Assembly: GCF_040412085.2 (NCBI RefSeq)
Contig: NZ_CP115920.1
Location: forward strand, 3,038,001-3,102,000
Direction of reading: 5' to 3'
DNA length: 64,000 nt
From: Vibrio sp. CB1-14
GTDB taxonomy: Bacteria; Pseudomonadota; Gammaproteobacteria; Enterobacterales; Vibrionaceae
Position numbers and translations under genes: made by a program. Below are positions 18,701-27,596 of this stretch, one piece after another. Position 1 is the stretch's first letter. Each line of letters opens with the position of its first letter. Under the pieces are notes generated by a model. The model was not told where the DNA came from. It searched no databases and saw only the letters and a list, made by a program, of their open reading frames with translations.

Positions 18701-18890
18701 GCACACACAAGCTCTCTTCCACTTCTTGCGGCGAGGCACCAGGGTAAGTGATCGCGGCCATAATGTAGGGAGGATCGAACTCAGGAAAGGTCTCACGCTT
18801 GATGGTCGACAGCGAGCTGATACCGAGTATCAGCAGCGCCAGCATCAGTAGATTCGCCGCCGTTGGGTGTTTGGAGAAAAATCGAATCAT
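15789..18890 (-). CDS. RND efflux transporter permease subunit
   Basis: The 1033-residue protein is an inner-membrane RND permease of the AcrB/HAE superfamily. It begins MIRFFSKHPTAANLLMLALL (TM1), has a large periplasmic porter domain, TM2-6 with the proton-relay aspartates in GIMMDDAIVIAESI, a second large loop, and TM8-12 with GIVVNDSILLVQYIRHH and MTTAAGLLPLL. It should export drugs, dyes or metabolites in a tripartite pump. The start overlaps the adaptor stop by 4 bp. No outer-membrane factor is encoded here, so it probably uses a TolC encoded elsewhere. The substrate cannot be read from the sequence. Confidence 0.95.
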   Translation of the reverse strand: MIRFFSKHPTAANLLMLALLILGISSLSTIKRETFPEFDPPYIMAAITYPGASPQEVEESLCVRMEDAVDGLSNIVETKCEAIEGSARLTLKLDEKADIGRMLVDVQTQINAINDFPDEIESPVVQELDWNEPVVDVAITAETSWPELKAYAEQLKRTLKLDYGVSLVDVSGFSDHQYRVELNTQIMRQLGLSIGDIATQIGHQNIKLPSGNVETEDKNFLIRFDERRITPQELESIVVGSSPSGALIRLKDVATITDRFELDEQKVLFNGKPSALLKISKNKEDDALRVKEKVTEFVEAQRLIAPEGVTLELTNDMSSILWDRLTMMVKNGWQGILLVFATMWLFFSFRYSFWVAAGLPVAFLGGLFLMANLGLSINIMSLVGLLMAIGIMMDDAIVIAESIQAHLDRGQKIDDAVINGVKKVLPGVISSFLTTVCIFGSLLFLQGEMGAVLRAVPQVLILVLSLSLVEAFLILPNHLSHSLHKHNRDKQPLKFKRVLLERFEHFRNTTLVNAVDKVVSYRYAFMGSVFAALLISVSLLAGGVVKFNPFPALDGDIAEARIILPPGASLSQTERVVDKIVLSAEKLNKQWSEEVEGGETLVKQITSQFNTNQDANESGPHIATVRLDLLSAEIRNTLIDEFIDAWREDVGELADPISMVFKQPTMGPGGRAIEVRIAHDDLDMLKAASVEIQQYLNEFDGVSGVLDDMRLGKEEILVKLRPGAESFGINGQMIASQLRAAFFGQTADEIQVGVENIKIEVKLDKQDIGDIQQLSNFPIFLADGSQVPLASVATLDFQRNYVRIQRVNGLRTVSVFGDVDTTKASSTDIIRQFQAEEVAKLQQEYPGLRFDFEGETKDSAETGASMAKGFLLGLFGVFTILSYQFRSYLEPFVVMLAIPLAFIGVVWGHLLLGHAMSMPSIMGFVSLAGIVVNDSILLVQYIRHHVDEGDSVHDSVVKASRERFRAVFLTSMTTAAGLLPLLTETSLQAQVIQPLVISIVFGIFASTALVLFMIPSAYAILADWGLVHKHEEL

Positions 18891-20206
18891 TGGGTAACCT
18901 CTCCAACACCGTGATCATCACTTTGACTATCACGCAACAGCATCCCCTCAATGGCTGGCAAGATATCATTGAGGATCACCTTTTCACCCGCTTCAAGATT
19001 ACCAGAAATGATCACCTGGTTGTCACGGCGATATTCGACATTCACATCGCGCATTTCCAAACGATTTTCCGCGTTCATCAAATAGATCTTATCACCGTGC
19101 AAAGCTCGCTCAGGGACAGACCAAGACTGCTGTTTTTGACCTTCAATTGTCGCCTTCACAAACATGCCATTAACCAGCACAGGAGTCCCTGCCAAGCCAC
19201 TACTGCTTGGTAATTGCGAGACCTCTAGGATCACTCCTGCGGTTGCTTGGTTGGCATCAACCGTTTCACTCACGCGCGCGACTTTCGCTGGCCACGTTGC
19301 AGTAAGGTTGCCGCTACTGAGTTCGACTGTCGCTTGTAACTTACCTAGCTCGCCGCGCTCGGTTTGGTCTTCATCCCATGAGAGGGTGTCCGAAAGCAGT
19401 TGTAAGTCATGGATAGACAATTGCGCTTCCACTTCCATGACATCGTTTAGGTGCGCGGTGACCATGGTTTGCTGTAAGTTCACCACCTGATTGATCTCAG
19501 CATCAACCTCTGAGATACGCATCGTCATTGGCAGCGCAATACGAGTTTTCTCTAGCGAGCGCTGCGCTTCATCGGCTTTGGCTTGATTGACCTTAACCAA
19601 TGCTTCAGATACACCACGCTCATCTGGCATCAGCGCCAATTGATTTTCAATCTCTTGGACTAGCTTCTCCTGTGAAAGCATATTTAGCTGCTGAGTATCA
19701 ACATCGGACTGTGAAGTGAGCCCGCGCTTATTCAGATCCACGCGGCGCTGATACTCGTTTTCTGCCAGCTTCAAACGATTCATCTCAATCGACAAAGTCT
19801 GCTTTAGGTTTGTCTCTTCCTGATCAAGACGCGCCAGTTGAGTCTGACTGGATTTCAAATCAGCAATGGCTTGAGATAGCTTGAGCTCATAATCTAAAGG
19901 GTCAATTCGGAGAATTTCTGTGCCCGCGGCTATCACTGTGCCTTTCTCAAGGTTAGGGTGCTTATAAGTAACCGCGCCCGTCACTTCAGCAATGGCTTGC
20001 CACTGCACTTTCGGCTCAGCGCGACCAAAACCAATCGCCATTGGTGATGACATCTGAGGTTGTAGCGGCATGATATCCACCACACGTGAACGATCGCCTG
20101 CAGGTTTGGTTGGTACATCAGGGCGCAGGTTCACGGCGGCAATTAAAGCCACAACGCCAACTGCAAGTGCTGGAAAAAAAAGGAGTTTTTTATTGATAGA
20201 CTTCAT
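18887..20206 (-). CDS. RND efflux periplasmic adaptor (HlyD/AcrA family)
   Basis: The 439-residue protein has an N-terminal membrane anchor (about 8-24) rather than an obvious lipobox. It has a lipoyl-like half-motif EVTGAVTYKHPNLEKGTVIAAGTEILRI split across 72-103 (reading VTGAVTYKHPNLEKGTVIAA), a long coiled-coil hairpin (about 110-220), then the barrel and membrane-proximal domains. It links the RND permease to an outer-membrane channel. It lies between tetR (19 bp before it) and the permease (4-bp overlap), forming one operon. It ends with a longer acidic tail (DSQSDDHGVGEVTQ) than many adaptors. Confidence 0.93.
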   Translation of the reverse strand: MKSINKKLLFFPALAVGVVALIAAVNLRPDVPTKPAGDRSRVVDIMPLQPQMSSPMAIGFGRAEPKVQWQAIAEVTGAVTYKHPNLEKGTVIAAGTEILRIDPLDYELKLSQAIADLKSSQTQLARLDQEETNLKQTLSIEMNRLKLAENEYQRRVDLNKRGLTSQSDVDTQQLNMLSQEKLVQEIENQLALMPDERGVSEALVKVNQAKADEAQRSLEKTRIALPMTMRISEVDAEINQVVNLQQTMVTAHLNDVMEVEAQLSIHDLQLLSDTLSWDEDQTERGELGKLQATVELSSGNLTATWPAKVARVSETVDANQATAGVILEVSQLPSSSGLAGTPVLVNGMFVKATIEGQKQQSWSVPERALHGDKIYLMNAENRLEMRDVNVEYRRDNQVIISGNLEAGEKVILNDILPAIEGMLLRDSQSDDHGVGEVTQ

Positions 20207-20225
20207 AGAGATATGATTCTTTTAA

Positions 20226-20876
20226 TTAGGATGGGTCACGCAACAACCCACGCTTAAGCAAGGCGATGTTATGTTCGAGGAGTTCGTTTAAAAATTCTTC
20301 ATTGACTTCAATGCCATGCAAACTCAGAAGACCAGGCGGTGCGACAAATGGAAACACCATTAGACTAATGAGTGAAATTTTGCACATACGTGGGCTCAGC
20401 CCTTCACGTAACAACCCGAGCTCAGACATTTTATTGAACATGAAATCTTGGTCTGGACGACCAATGTCTGCAAACACCTTTTCAAACAAGCGACGCTGCG
20501 TGGCTGACGGAGGCATGTGCATGACTTGGGAGATCAAGCGTGGAAACTGCGGTACTTTATTCATTTCAAAATAATAAGTACGCATAAAGTCAGTAAGATT
20601 GCCGTAATCGCCATTTTTCATCAGCGATTCCATTTTGCTTTTCATCGGCTGTAAGGTCTCGCGCACCATGGTCTCAAACAAGCCTTCTTTGTTGCCAAAG
20701 TAGTAGCGAATCATGGCAATATTAACGCCCGCCTTTTGCGCGATAAGGCGTGTCGACACTTTGTCATATGGCATTACTACGAACAGATCACGAGCATGGG
20801 TAAGCAGCTTGTGCCTAGCATCCGTGCGTTCTTTGGGGCGACCAACTTTACGTGTGGCCTCAATCGCGTTCGTCAT
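20226..20876 (-). CDS. TetR/AcrR-family regulator of the RND operon
   Basis: This 216-residue protein has an N-terminal TetR helix-turn-helix (about 20-65; KVSTRLIAQKAGVNIAMIRYYFGNKEGLF) and a C-terminal ligand domain. It is the first gene of tetR-adaptor-permease, so it probably represses its own efflux operon and responds to a pump substrate. Two perfect palindromes with the same ATTAATC half-site lie 17-98 bp upstream of its start and are strong operator candidates. The ligand is unknown. Confidence 0.92.
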   Translation of the reverse strand: MTNAIEATRKVGRPKERTDARHKLLTHARDLFVVMPYDKVSTRLIAQKAGVNIAMIRYYFGNKEGLFETMVRETLQPMKSKMESLMKNGDYGNLTDFMRTYYFEMNKVPQFPRLISQVMHMPPSATQRRLFEKVFADIGRPDQDFMFNKMSELGLLREGLSPRMCKISLISLMVFPFVAPPGLLSLHGIEVNEEFLNELLEHNIALLKRGLLRDPS

Positions 20877-20892
20877 ACCAATCCTTGCTTTT

Positions 20893-20909
20893 ATTAATCA
20901 TCGATTAAT
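20893..20909. promoter_or_regulatory. TetR operator candidate 1
   Basis: ATTAATCATCGATTAAT is a 7-bp inverted repeat with a 3-base spacer, centred 25 bp before the tetR start. Its half-site is identical to that of the element at 20957-20974. Confidence 0.6.
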
Positions 20910-20956
20910 TGTAGAGTAAAGCTTGTTCAATCCGCGAACAGTTAAATTCATCAAAT

Positions 20957-20974
20957 ATTAATCAGATGATTAAT
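20957..20974. promoter_or_regulatory. TetR operator candidate 2
   Basis: ATTAATCAGATGATTAAT is a perfect 8-bp inverted repeat with a 2-base spacer. It lies about 64 bp centre to centre from candidate 1 and about 80 bp before the leu promoter -35. Confidence 0.6.
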
Positions 20975-21051
20975 TATAAATTGGCGACCACCTCCCTCTC
21001 TTAGCATATAGAGCGAACTGCTCCGATATCCATAAAAATTCAGATTAACCC

Positions 21052-21080
21052 TTGACGCATGAAGCTGAGTGCGGTACTAA
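21052..21080 (+). promoter_or_regulatory. leu operon promoter
   Basis: TTGACG (21052-21057), a 17-bp spacer and TACTAA (21075-21080) make a good sigma-70 promoter. Transcription would begin near 21087, about 26 bases before the leader peptide. Confidence 0.7.
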
Positions 21081-21112
21081 TCTTGTAACTTATTTTTGTG
21101 GAACGCATAACA

Positions 21113-21175
21113 GTGTCATTACGTTTTTCTCTACTCCTGAACCTCCTCCTTATCGTGAAAAAATCGCGCGGGTAG
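21113..21175 (+). CDS. leuL: leu operon leader peptide
   Basis: This 20-codon frame starts at GTG 21113 and stops at TAG 21173-21175. It reads (M)SLRFSLLLNLLLIVKKSRG, with seven leucine codons (TTA, CTA, CTC, CTG, CTC, CTC, CTT) clustered at 21119-21151. This is the hallmark of a leucine attenuator. An upstream GTG at 21098 in the same frame would add five residues; neither start has a strong ribosome site. Ribosome stalling at the Leu codons under leucine shortage would favour the antiterminator and read-through into leuA. Confidence 0.82.
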   Translation: MSLRFSLLLNLLLIVKKSRG

Positions 21176-21238
21176 GTAGTGGACGAAAAACACCACATAA
21201 AGAATTCCAAAAACCCGCTTACACAAGCGGGTTTTTTT
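21168..21238 (+). promoter_or_regulatory. leu attenuator: antiterminator and terminator
   Basis: The terminator stem is ACCCGCTT (21213-21220) with AAGCGGGT (21225-21232), followed by T-rich 21232-21238. The base run GCGGGT at 21168-21173, over the end of leuL, is complementary to ACCCGC at 21213-21218 and can compete with the stem. A ribosome reaching the leuL stop at 21175 would cover this run and allow termination. One stalled at the Leu codons would leave it free and favour read-through. Confidence 0.8.
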
Positions 21239-21290
21239 ATATCGATTGAACTGGACGTAAACGATTAACCTGGATAAAGAGGAAGCAAAT

Positions 21291-22838
21291 ATGAACGATC
21301 AGGTGATTATATTCGACACCACATTGCGTGACGGCGAACAAGCACTTTCAGCAAGTCTAACAGTGAAAGAGAAGCTGCAAATTGCTTATGCGCTCGAGCG
21401 TCTAGGTGTTGATGTTATCGAAGCTGGTTTCCCTATCTCCTCTCCGGGTGATTTTGAATCGGTGCAGACGATTGCGAAACACATTAAAGATAGCCGCGTA
21501 TGTGCCTTGTCTCGCGCCGTAGCGAAAGACATTGATGCGGCGGCTGAAGCGTTGAAAGTAGCGGATGCGTTCCGTATCCACACCTTCATTTCAACCTCGA
21601 CCGTCCACGTTCAAGACAAACTGCGCCGCAGCTACGACGATGTGGTTGAGATGGGCGTAAAAGCGGTCAAGCATGCTCGCAACTACACCGATGACGTTGA
21701 ATTCTCGTGTGAAGACGCAGGTCGTACCCCTATCGATAACTTGTGTCGTATGGTGGAAGCCGCTATCGATGCTGGCGCTCGTACCATCAACATTCCAGAC
21801 ACCGTAGGCTACACCGTCCCAAATGAATTTGGTGGCATCATCCAGACCCTTTTCAATCGCGTTCCAAACATCGACAAAGCCATCATCTCTGTGCACTGTC
21901 ACGATGACTTGGGTATGTCAGTGGCAAACTCTATCGCAGCAGTACAAGCTGGTGCTCGTCAGATCGAAGGTACTATCAATGGAATCGGTGAGCGTGCAGG
22001 TAACTGCTCACTAGAAGAAATCGCGATGATCATCAAGACTCGTCAAGAGTTCTTAGGTGTGCACACAGGCCTTCAGCACCAAGAAATCCACCGCACCAGC
22101 AAGCTAGTGTCTCAGCTATGTAATATGCCGATTCAGGATAACAAAGCGATTGTTGGCGCGAACGCGTTCAGTCACTCTTCAGGCATCCACCAAGATGGCA
22201 TGCTAAAGAATAAGAATACTTACGAGATCATGACGCCTGAGTCTATTGGTCTAAAAAACAAAGCGTTGAACCTAACTAGCCGTTCTGGTCGTGCAGCCGT
22301 CAAGAGCCATATGGATTCAATGGGTTACAACGAGCATGAGTACAACCTAGATACCTTGTATCAAGATTTCTTGAAGCTTGCAGATCGCAAAGGTCAGGTA
22401 TTCGACTACGACCTAGAAGCATTAATGCACTTTGCTAACTTGCGCGAAGAAGACGACTTCTTTAAGTTGAACTACTTGAGCGTTCAATCAGGCAGCATCA
22501 TGGCGACCACCAGCATTAAGATCCAATGCGGTGACGAAGAGAAATGCGAAGCGGCAGTAGGTAACGGTCCGGTTGATGCACTTTACCAATGTATCTATCG
22601 CGTAACGGGTTACGACATTGTGCTAGACAAGTTTGATTTGACAGCAAAAGGCGAAGGTGAAGATGGCTTAGGCCAAGCGGATATCATCGCCAACTACAAG
22701 GGCCGAAAATATCACGGTACGGGGGTCTCAACCGACATCGTTGAGGCTTCAGGTCAGGCACTACTTCATGTTATCAATAGTATCCATCGTGCTGATCAAA
22801 TCGAAGTGATGAAGCAAAACAAAGTTGAAGCGGTATAA
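21291..22838 (+). CDS. leuA: 2-Isopropylmalate synthase
   Basis: The 515-residue enzyme (E. coli 523) condenses acetyl-CoA with 2-oxoisovalerate, the first committed step to leucine. The catalytic HMGL-like TIM barrel starts with DTTLRDGEQ (9-17). It includes [11 protein letters not shown], the metal-binding HCHDDLGM and the [13 protein letters not shown] segment, followed by the [11 protein letters not shown] region and the C-terminal leucine-sensing regulatory domain. The ribosome site AGAGGAAG precedes the ATG. It is controlled by the leader attenuator just upstream and probably also by leucine feedback. Confidence 0.97.
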   Translation: MNDQVIIFDTTLRDGEQALSASLTVKEKLQIAYALERLGVDVIEAGFPISSPGDFESVQTIAKHIKDSRVCALSRAVAKDIDAAAEALKVADAFRIHTFISTSTVHVQDKLRRSYDDVVEMGVKAVKHARNYTDDVEFSCEDAGRTPIDNLCRMVEAAIDAGARTINIPDTVGYTVPNEFGGIIQTLFNRVPNIDKAIISVHCHDDLGMSVANSIAAVQAGARQIEGTINGIGERAGNCSLEEIAMIIKTRQEFLGVHTGLQHQEIHRTSKLVSQLCNMPIQDNKAIVGANAFSHSSGIHQDGMLKNKNTYEIMTPESIGLKNKALNLTSRSGRAAVKSHMDSMGYNEHEYNLDTLYQDFLKLADRKGQVFDYDLEALMHFANLREEDDFFKLNYLSVQSGSIMATTSIKIQCGDEEKCEAAVGNGPVDALYQCIYRVTGYDIVLDKFDLTAKGEGEDGLGQADIIANYKGRKYHGTGVSTDIVEASGQALLHVINSIHRADQIEVMKQNKVEAV

Positions 22839-22847
22839 AAGTTAATA

Positions 22848-22875
22848 CTCGGCTTCTCTACTAGACGGAGCCGAG
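22848..22875 (+). other. leuA-leuB intercistronic hairpin
   Basis: CTCGGCT (22848-22854) pairs with AGCCGAG (22869-22875). It lies about 10 bases after the leuA stop and lacks a T-tract, so it is more likely an mRNA-stability or processing element than a terminator. Confidence 0.5.
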
Positions 22876-22923
22876 CCAAAAATTTGTTTGCTCGTACTAC
22901 AACGAGTAGACCTAAAAATATAA

Positions 22924-24042
<1,119 letters not shown>

Positions 24043-24054
24043 TTAAAAACACTG

Positions 24055-24086
24055 CCCTAGCCGATGGCCGTTCTATTCGGCTAGGG
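24055..24086 (+). other. leuB-leuC intercistronic hairpin
   Basis: CCCTAGCCGA (24055-24064) pairs perfectly with TCGGCTAGGG (24077-24086). This 10-bp stem sits only 18 bases upstream of the leuC ATG, just before its AAGGAA ribosome site. No T-tract follows. Confidence 0.6.
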
Positions 24087-24104
24087 GAAGCAAGGAATTA
24101 AGCA

Positions 24105-25505
24105 ATGTCAAAAACTCTATACGAAAAAGTCTACGACGCTCATATCGCCGTCGAAGCAGAGGGTGAAAACCCAATCCTTTATATCGACCGTCACTTGGTT
24201 CACGAAGTAACTTCACCACAGGCTTTCGATGGCCTACGTGAAAAAGGTCGTAAAGTGCGCCAAGTAGGCAAAACATTTGCCACTATGGATCATAATGTGT
24301 CTACCACCACTAAAGACATCAACGCTTCTGGTGAGATGGCACGGATCCAAATGGAGACGCTATCGAAAAACTGTGAAGAGTTTGGCGTGACTCTTTATGA
24401 CATCAACCACAAATACCAAGGCATCGTCCACGTTATGGGTCCAGAGCTGGGTATTACCTTGCCAGCGATGACTATCGTATGTGGTGACTCTCATACCGCG
24501 ACGCACGGTGCATTTGGCTCTCTTGCCTTCGGTATTGGTACCTCAGAAGTTGAACACGTTCTAGCGACGCAAACTCTCAAGCAATCGCGCGCTAAGACCA
24601 TGAAAATCGAAGTTCAAGGTAAAGTGGCTCCTGGCGTGACAGCAAAGGACATTGTTCTTGCGATCATTGGTGAAACAACGGCAGCTGGCGGTACTGGCTA
24701 CGTGGTGGAGTTCTGTGGTGAAGCCATCACTGATCTTTCTATGGAAGGTCGTATGACGGTATGTAACATGGCTATTGAGCTAGGCGCGAAAGCAGGTCTT
24801 GTCGCACCAGATGAGACAACGTTTGAATACCTAAAAGGCCGTAAATTCGCCCCTCAAGGCGCTGAATGGGATGCTGCTGTCGAGTACTGGAAAACATTCA
24901 AAACTGATGCTGATGCGACCTTTGATGCGATCGTCACACTAAACGGCGCGGACATCAAACCTCAAGTCACTTGGGGTACTAACCCAGGTCAAGTTATCGC
25001 CGTTGATCAGCCAATTCCCGCTCCAGAAAGCTTCGCCGATCCTGTTGAGAAAGCATCAGCAGAAAAAGCGCTGGCTTACATGGGTCTAGAGGCGGGTAAA
25101 TCGCTAAAAGATTATAAAGTAGACAAGGTATTTGTTGGCTCTTGTACTAACTCTCGTATCGAAGACATGCGTGCAGCGGCAGAAATTGCCAAAGGTCGTC
25201 AGGTTGCTTCTCACGTTCAAGCGCTTATCGTACCTGGCTCTGAGCAAGTTAAAGCTCAGGCAGAAGCGGAAGGTTTAGACGCTATCTTCAAGGACGCAGG
25301 CTTCGAATGGCGCCTACCGGGTTGCTCTATGTGTCTTGCCATGAACAATGACCGTTTAGGCCCACAAGAGCGCTGTGCATCGACCAGTAACCGTAACTTC
25401 GAAGGTCGCCAAGGTCGTGATGGTCGTACGCACCTAGTAAGCCCTGCGATGGCCGCGGCAGCCGCCATTGCTGGACATTTCGTTGATATCAGAGAGCTAG
25501 ACTAA
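24105..25505 (+). CDS. leuC: 3-Isopropylmalate dehydratase, large subunit
   Basis: The 466-residue aconitase-family protein carries the [4Fe-4S] ligands in [12 protein letters not shown] and [13 protein letters not shown]. Other aconitase blocks are [29 protein letters not shown] and [16 protein letters not shown]. With LeuD it isomerises 2-isopropylmalate to 3-isopropylmalate in the cytoplasm. The next gene, leuD, begins 13 bp after its stop. The 10-bp hairpin before its ribosome site could tune LeuC translation. Confidence 0.97.
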   Translation: MSKTLYEKVYDAHIAVEAEGENPILYIDRHLVHEVTSPQAFDGLREKGRKVRQVGKTFATMDHNVSTTTKDINASGEMARIQMETLSKNCEEFGVTLYDINHKYQGIVHVMGPELGITLPAMTIVCGDSHTATHGAFGSLAFGIGTSEVEHVLATQTLKQSRAKTMKIEVQGKVAPGVTAKDIVLAIIGETTAAGGTGYVVEFCGEAITDLSMEGRMTVCNMAIELGAKAGLVAPDETTFEYLKGRKFAPQGAEWDAAVEYWKTFKTDADATFDAIVTLNGADIKPQVTWGTNPGQVIAVDQPIPAPESFADPVEKASAEKALAYMGLEAGKSLKDYKVDKVFVGSCTNSRIEDMRAAAEIAKGRQVASHVQALIVPGSEQVKAQAEAEGLDAIFKDAGFEWRLPGCSMCLAMNNDRLGPQERCASTSNRNFEGRQGRDGRTHLVSPAMAAAAAIAGHFVDIRELD

Positions 25506-25518
25506 GAAGGAACATACC

Positions 25519-26121
25519 ATGTCAGGATTTAAACAACACACCGGCTTAGTCGTACCTCTTGATGCCGCCAACGTCGATACCGATGCGATTATCCCTAAGC
25601 AGTTCCTGCAAAAGGTAACTCGTACGGGGTTTGGTCAGCACCTATTTCACGACTGGCGCTTCCTAGACGATGCGGGTAAACAAGATAACCCAGAATTTGT
25701 GATGAACGCGCCTCGTTACCAGGGAGCGAGCATTCTGCTTGCGCGCGAAAACTTCGGTTGTGGTTCATCCCGTGAGCACGCCCCTTGGGCACTGGCCGAT
25801 TACGGCATCCAAGTGATGATTGCCCCAAGTTTCGCAGACATCTTCTACGGTAACTCCATCAATAACCAGATGGTACCAGTTCGTCTTACCGAGCAAGAAG
25901 TTCATGAGCTGTTCACTTATGTTCAGGCGAATGAGGGTGCTGAGATCACCGTTGATCTAGAAGCAATGAAAGTGACGGCAAATGGTCAAACTTACAGCTT
26001 TGAAATCGATGAGTTCCGCCGTCATTGCCTACTGAACGGTCTTGATAACATCGGCCTAACGCTTCAACACGAAGAGAAGATTGCGGCTTACGAAGCGAAG
26101 ATCCCTAGCTTCTTGAAATAA
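25519..26121 (+). CDS. leuD: 3-Isopropylmalate dehydratase, small subunit
   Basis: At 200 residues (E. coli 201) this is the swivelling domain of the isomerase. The conserved segments are [13 protein letters not shown], the substrate-binding loop [15 protein letters not shown] and [16 protein letters not shown]. It completes the LeuCD heterodimer. The start has the ribosome site AAGGAA. It is the last gene of leuLABCD, with a strong terminator at 26151-26188. Confidence 0.97.
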   Translation: MSGFKQHTGLVVPLDAANVDTDAIIPKQFLQKVTRTGFGQHLFHDWRFLDDAGKQDNPEFVMNAPRYQGASILLARENFGCGSSREHAPWALADYGIQVMIAPSFADIFYGNSINNQMVPVRLTEQEVHELFTYVQANEGAEITVDLEAMKVTANGQTYSFEIDEFRRHCLLNGLDNIGLTLQHEEKIAAYEAKIPSFLK

Positions 26122-26150
26122 ATCGCTAACGATTTAGTTGAACTATCCAA

Positions 26151-26188
26151 TCCCAGCCCTACTTTCTTAGTAAGGCTGGGATTTTTTT
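26151..26188 (+). terminator. leu operon terminator
   Basis: TCCCAGCC (26151-26158) pairs with GGCTGGGA (26174-26181), followed by seven T residues. Confidence 0.92.
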
Positions 26189-26270
26189 ATATAGATTGTC
26201 ACTACACTGAAAGAACTCGGCCAAGAGTCGGGTCTGTTGGATTAATCACTTAACGGAATGGATATTCGCT

Positions 26271-27050
26271 ATGCTACGTGTTCTCTCTTTGGTTTTTCTC
26301 ATGTTTACCACCAGTGTTTTCGCAGCACCAAAATCTGAGCTTTGGTCGTATTGGGATAAAAGTAATGACAGCAACACGCAAAGTGTCTCCCATCAAGACT
26401 GGCAGAGCTTTCTAGACCGCTACTTGGTCACCGAAGGCGAGAATACTCTAGTGCGCTATGTCCGTGTTTCTCCCAACGATAAGCAAGCACTCAAAACTTA
26501 CATTAACGACCTAGCCCGAATAGACCCTAGACTGCTCAGCCGCGCTGAGCAGTATGCCTACTGGGTCAACCTCTATAACGCCATCACTGTCGATTTGATC
26601 CTTGATGAGTACCCAGTGAAATCCATCACTAAGCTTGGAGGGCTATTTAGCTTTGGACCGTGGGGTGATGAGGTCATTACTATTACCGGGCAAGCGCTCA
26701 CCTTAAACGATATTGAGCACCGCATACTGCGCCCAATTTGGAACGATCCTAGAACACACTATGCCGTTAACTGTGCCAGCCTTGGTTGCCCAAATCTGCA
26801 GACTCAGGCATTCACTACCGATAACACCGAAGCACTGCTAGAAAGTGCAGCCAATGCATTTGTGAACTCATCGAAAGGCGCTAGCATTTCTGGCGACACC
26901 ATAACTCTGTCGTCTATTTATGAGTGGTTTGAGGCAGACTTTGTGCAAGATGGCGGTGCATTGAAGCATATGGCGAAGTATCGCCCTGATCTTGCCAATT
27001 TCGATGGCAAGATCAAATACGATTACGATTGGAACTTAAACAGTAAGTAA
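26271..27050 (+). CDS. DUF547 domain-containing secreted protein
   Basis: The 259-residue protein has a signal peptide (about 1-18, MLRVLSLVFLMFTTSVFA) and a DUF547 domain, seen in AYWVNLYNAITVDLILDEY, FGPWGDEVITI, LNDIEHRILRP and HYAVNCASLGCPNL. These include the conserved asparagine, cysteine and tryptophan positions of the family. DUF547 is widespread in marine gamma-proteobacteria; some structural work suggests a cysteine-protease-like fold, but the activity is not settled. It stands alone after the leu operon and is probably periplasmic. Confidence 0.85.
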   Translation: MLRVLSLVFLMFTTSVFAAPKSELWSYWDKSNDSNTQSVSHQDWQSFLDRYLVTEGENTLVRYVRVSPNDKQALKTYINDLARIDPRLLSRAEQYAYWVNLYNAITVDLILDEYPVKSITKLGGLFSFGPWGDEVITITGQALTLNDIEHRILRPIWNDPRTHYAVNCASLGCPNLQTQAFTTDNTEALLESAANAFVNSSKGASISGDTITLSSIYEWFEADFVQDGGALKHMAKYRPDLANFDGKIKYDYDWNLNSK

Positions 27051-27053
27051 GGG

Positions 27054-27596
27054 TTAAAAACTTGAGCCTGGCTGCTTCAAGAACTCGATTTCGTCCAAGG
27101 TAGAGGCTCTACCTAAAATCTCATTTCGGTGAGGGTATCGTCCAAATCGCTCGATAATCGCTTTGTGGCGATACTCAAAATCTAGGTTATTTTCTATTCC
27201 ATTGCTTTTAAATAACCGTACCGCTTCTTCATGTATTTTCAACGATTCGCTGTGCATATAGGGCATGTAAAGAAAGGTGCGCTGTTCGGATGTTAACTTT
27301 TCATCAGCACCGCTCGCGACTGCCTCTTGAGCTAATGCCAAAGCCATAGGATCCGAGGAAAAAGACTCGGGGGTTCCTCTAAACAGATTTCGAGAAAACT
27401 GATCAAGAACGATCACTTCCGCAAGTCTGCCTTCGGCCGTTGAGCGCCAATGATAGAGTTCCCCTTGGCGCGCTTGTTCATGAAGCGCTGCAAACCTTTG
27501 AGTAATAAGCTCATCTAGCGCTGTATCTCCAGAAAACCAATCCTTTGGTGATAACTCTTGAAACCAGAAATCGAGTACATCCTTGTCGGTTAGCAT
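27054..27596 (-). CDS. DUF924 family protein
   Basis: This 180-residue soluble helical protein has the DUF924 pattern: DVLDFWFQELSPKDWFSGD at the start, LAEVIVLDQFSRNLFRGTP in the middle, then FLYMPYMHSES and RFGRYPHRNEILGR. The family resembles TPR-like folds and has no established function. Its ATG overlaps the djlA stop as TAATG, so it is probably co-translated with the DnaJ-like co-chaperone, which is the only hint to its role. Confidence 0.85.
   Translation of the reverse strand: MLTDKDVLDFWFQELSPKDWFSGDTALDELITQRFAALHEQARQGELYHWRSTAEGRLAEVIVLDQFSRNLFRGTPESFSSDPMALALAQEAVASGADEKLTSEQRTFLYMPYMHSESLKIHEEAVRLFKSNGIENNLDFEYRHKAIIERFGRYPHRNEILGRASTLDEIEFLKQPGSSF

Noticed and set aside
15789..20876. 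RND operon as a mobile island
   Set aside because: No integrase, transposase, direct repeats or tRNA border is visible and codon use looks like the neighbours; position alone is not enough.
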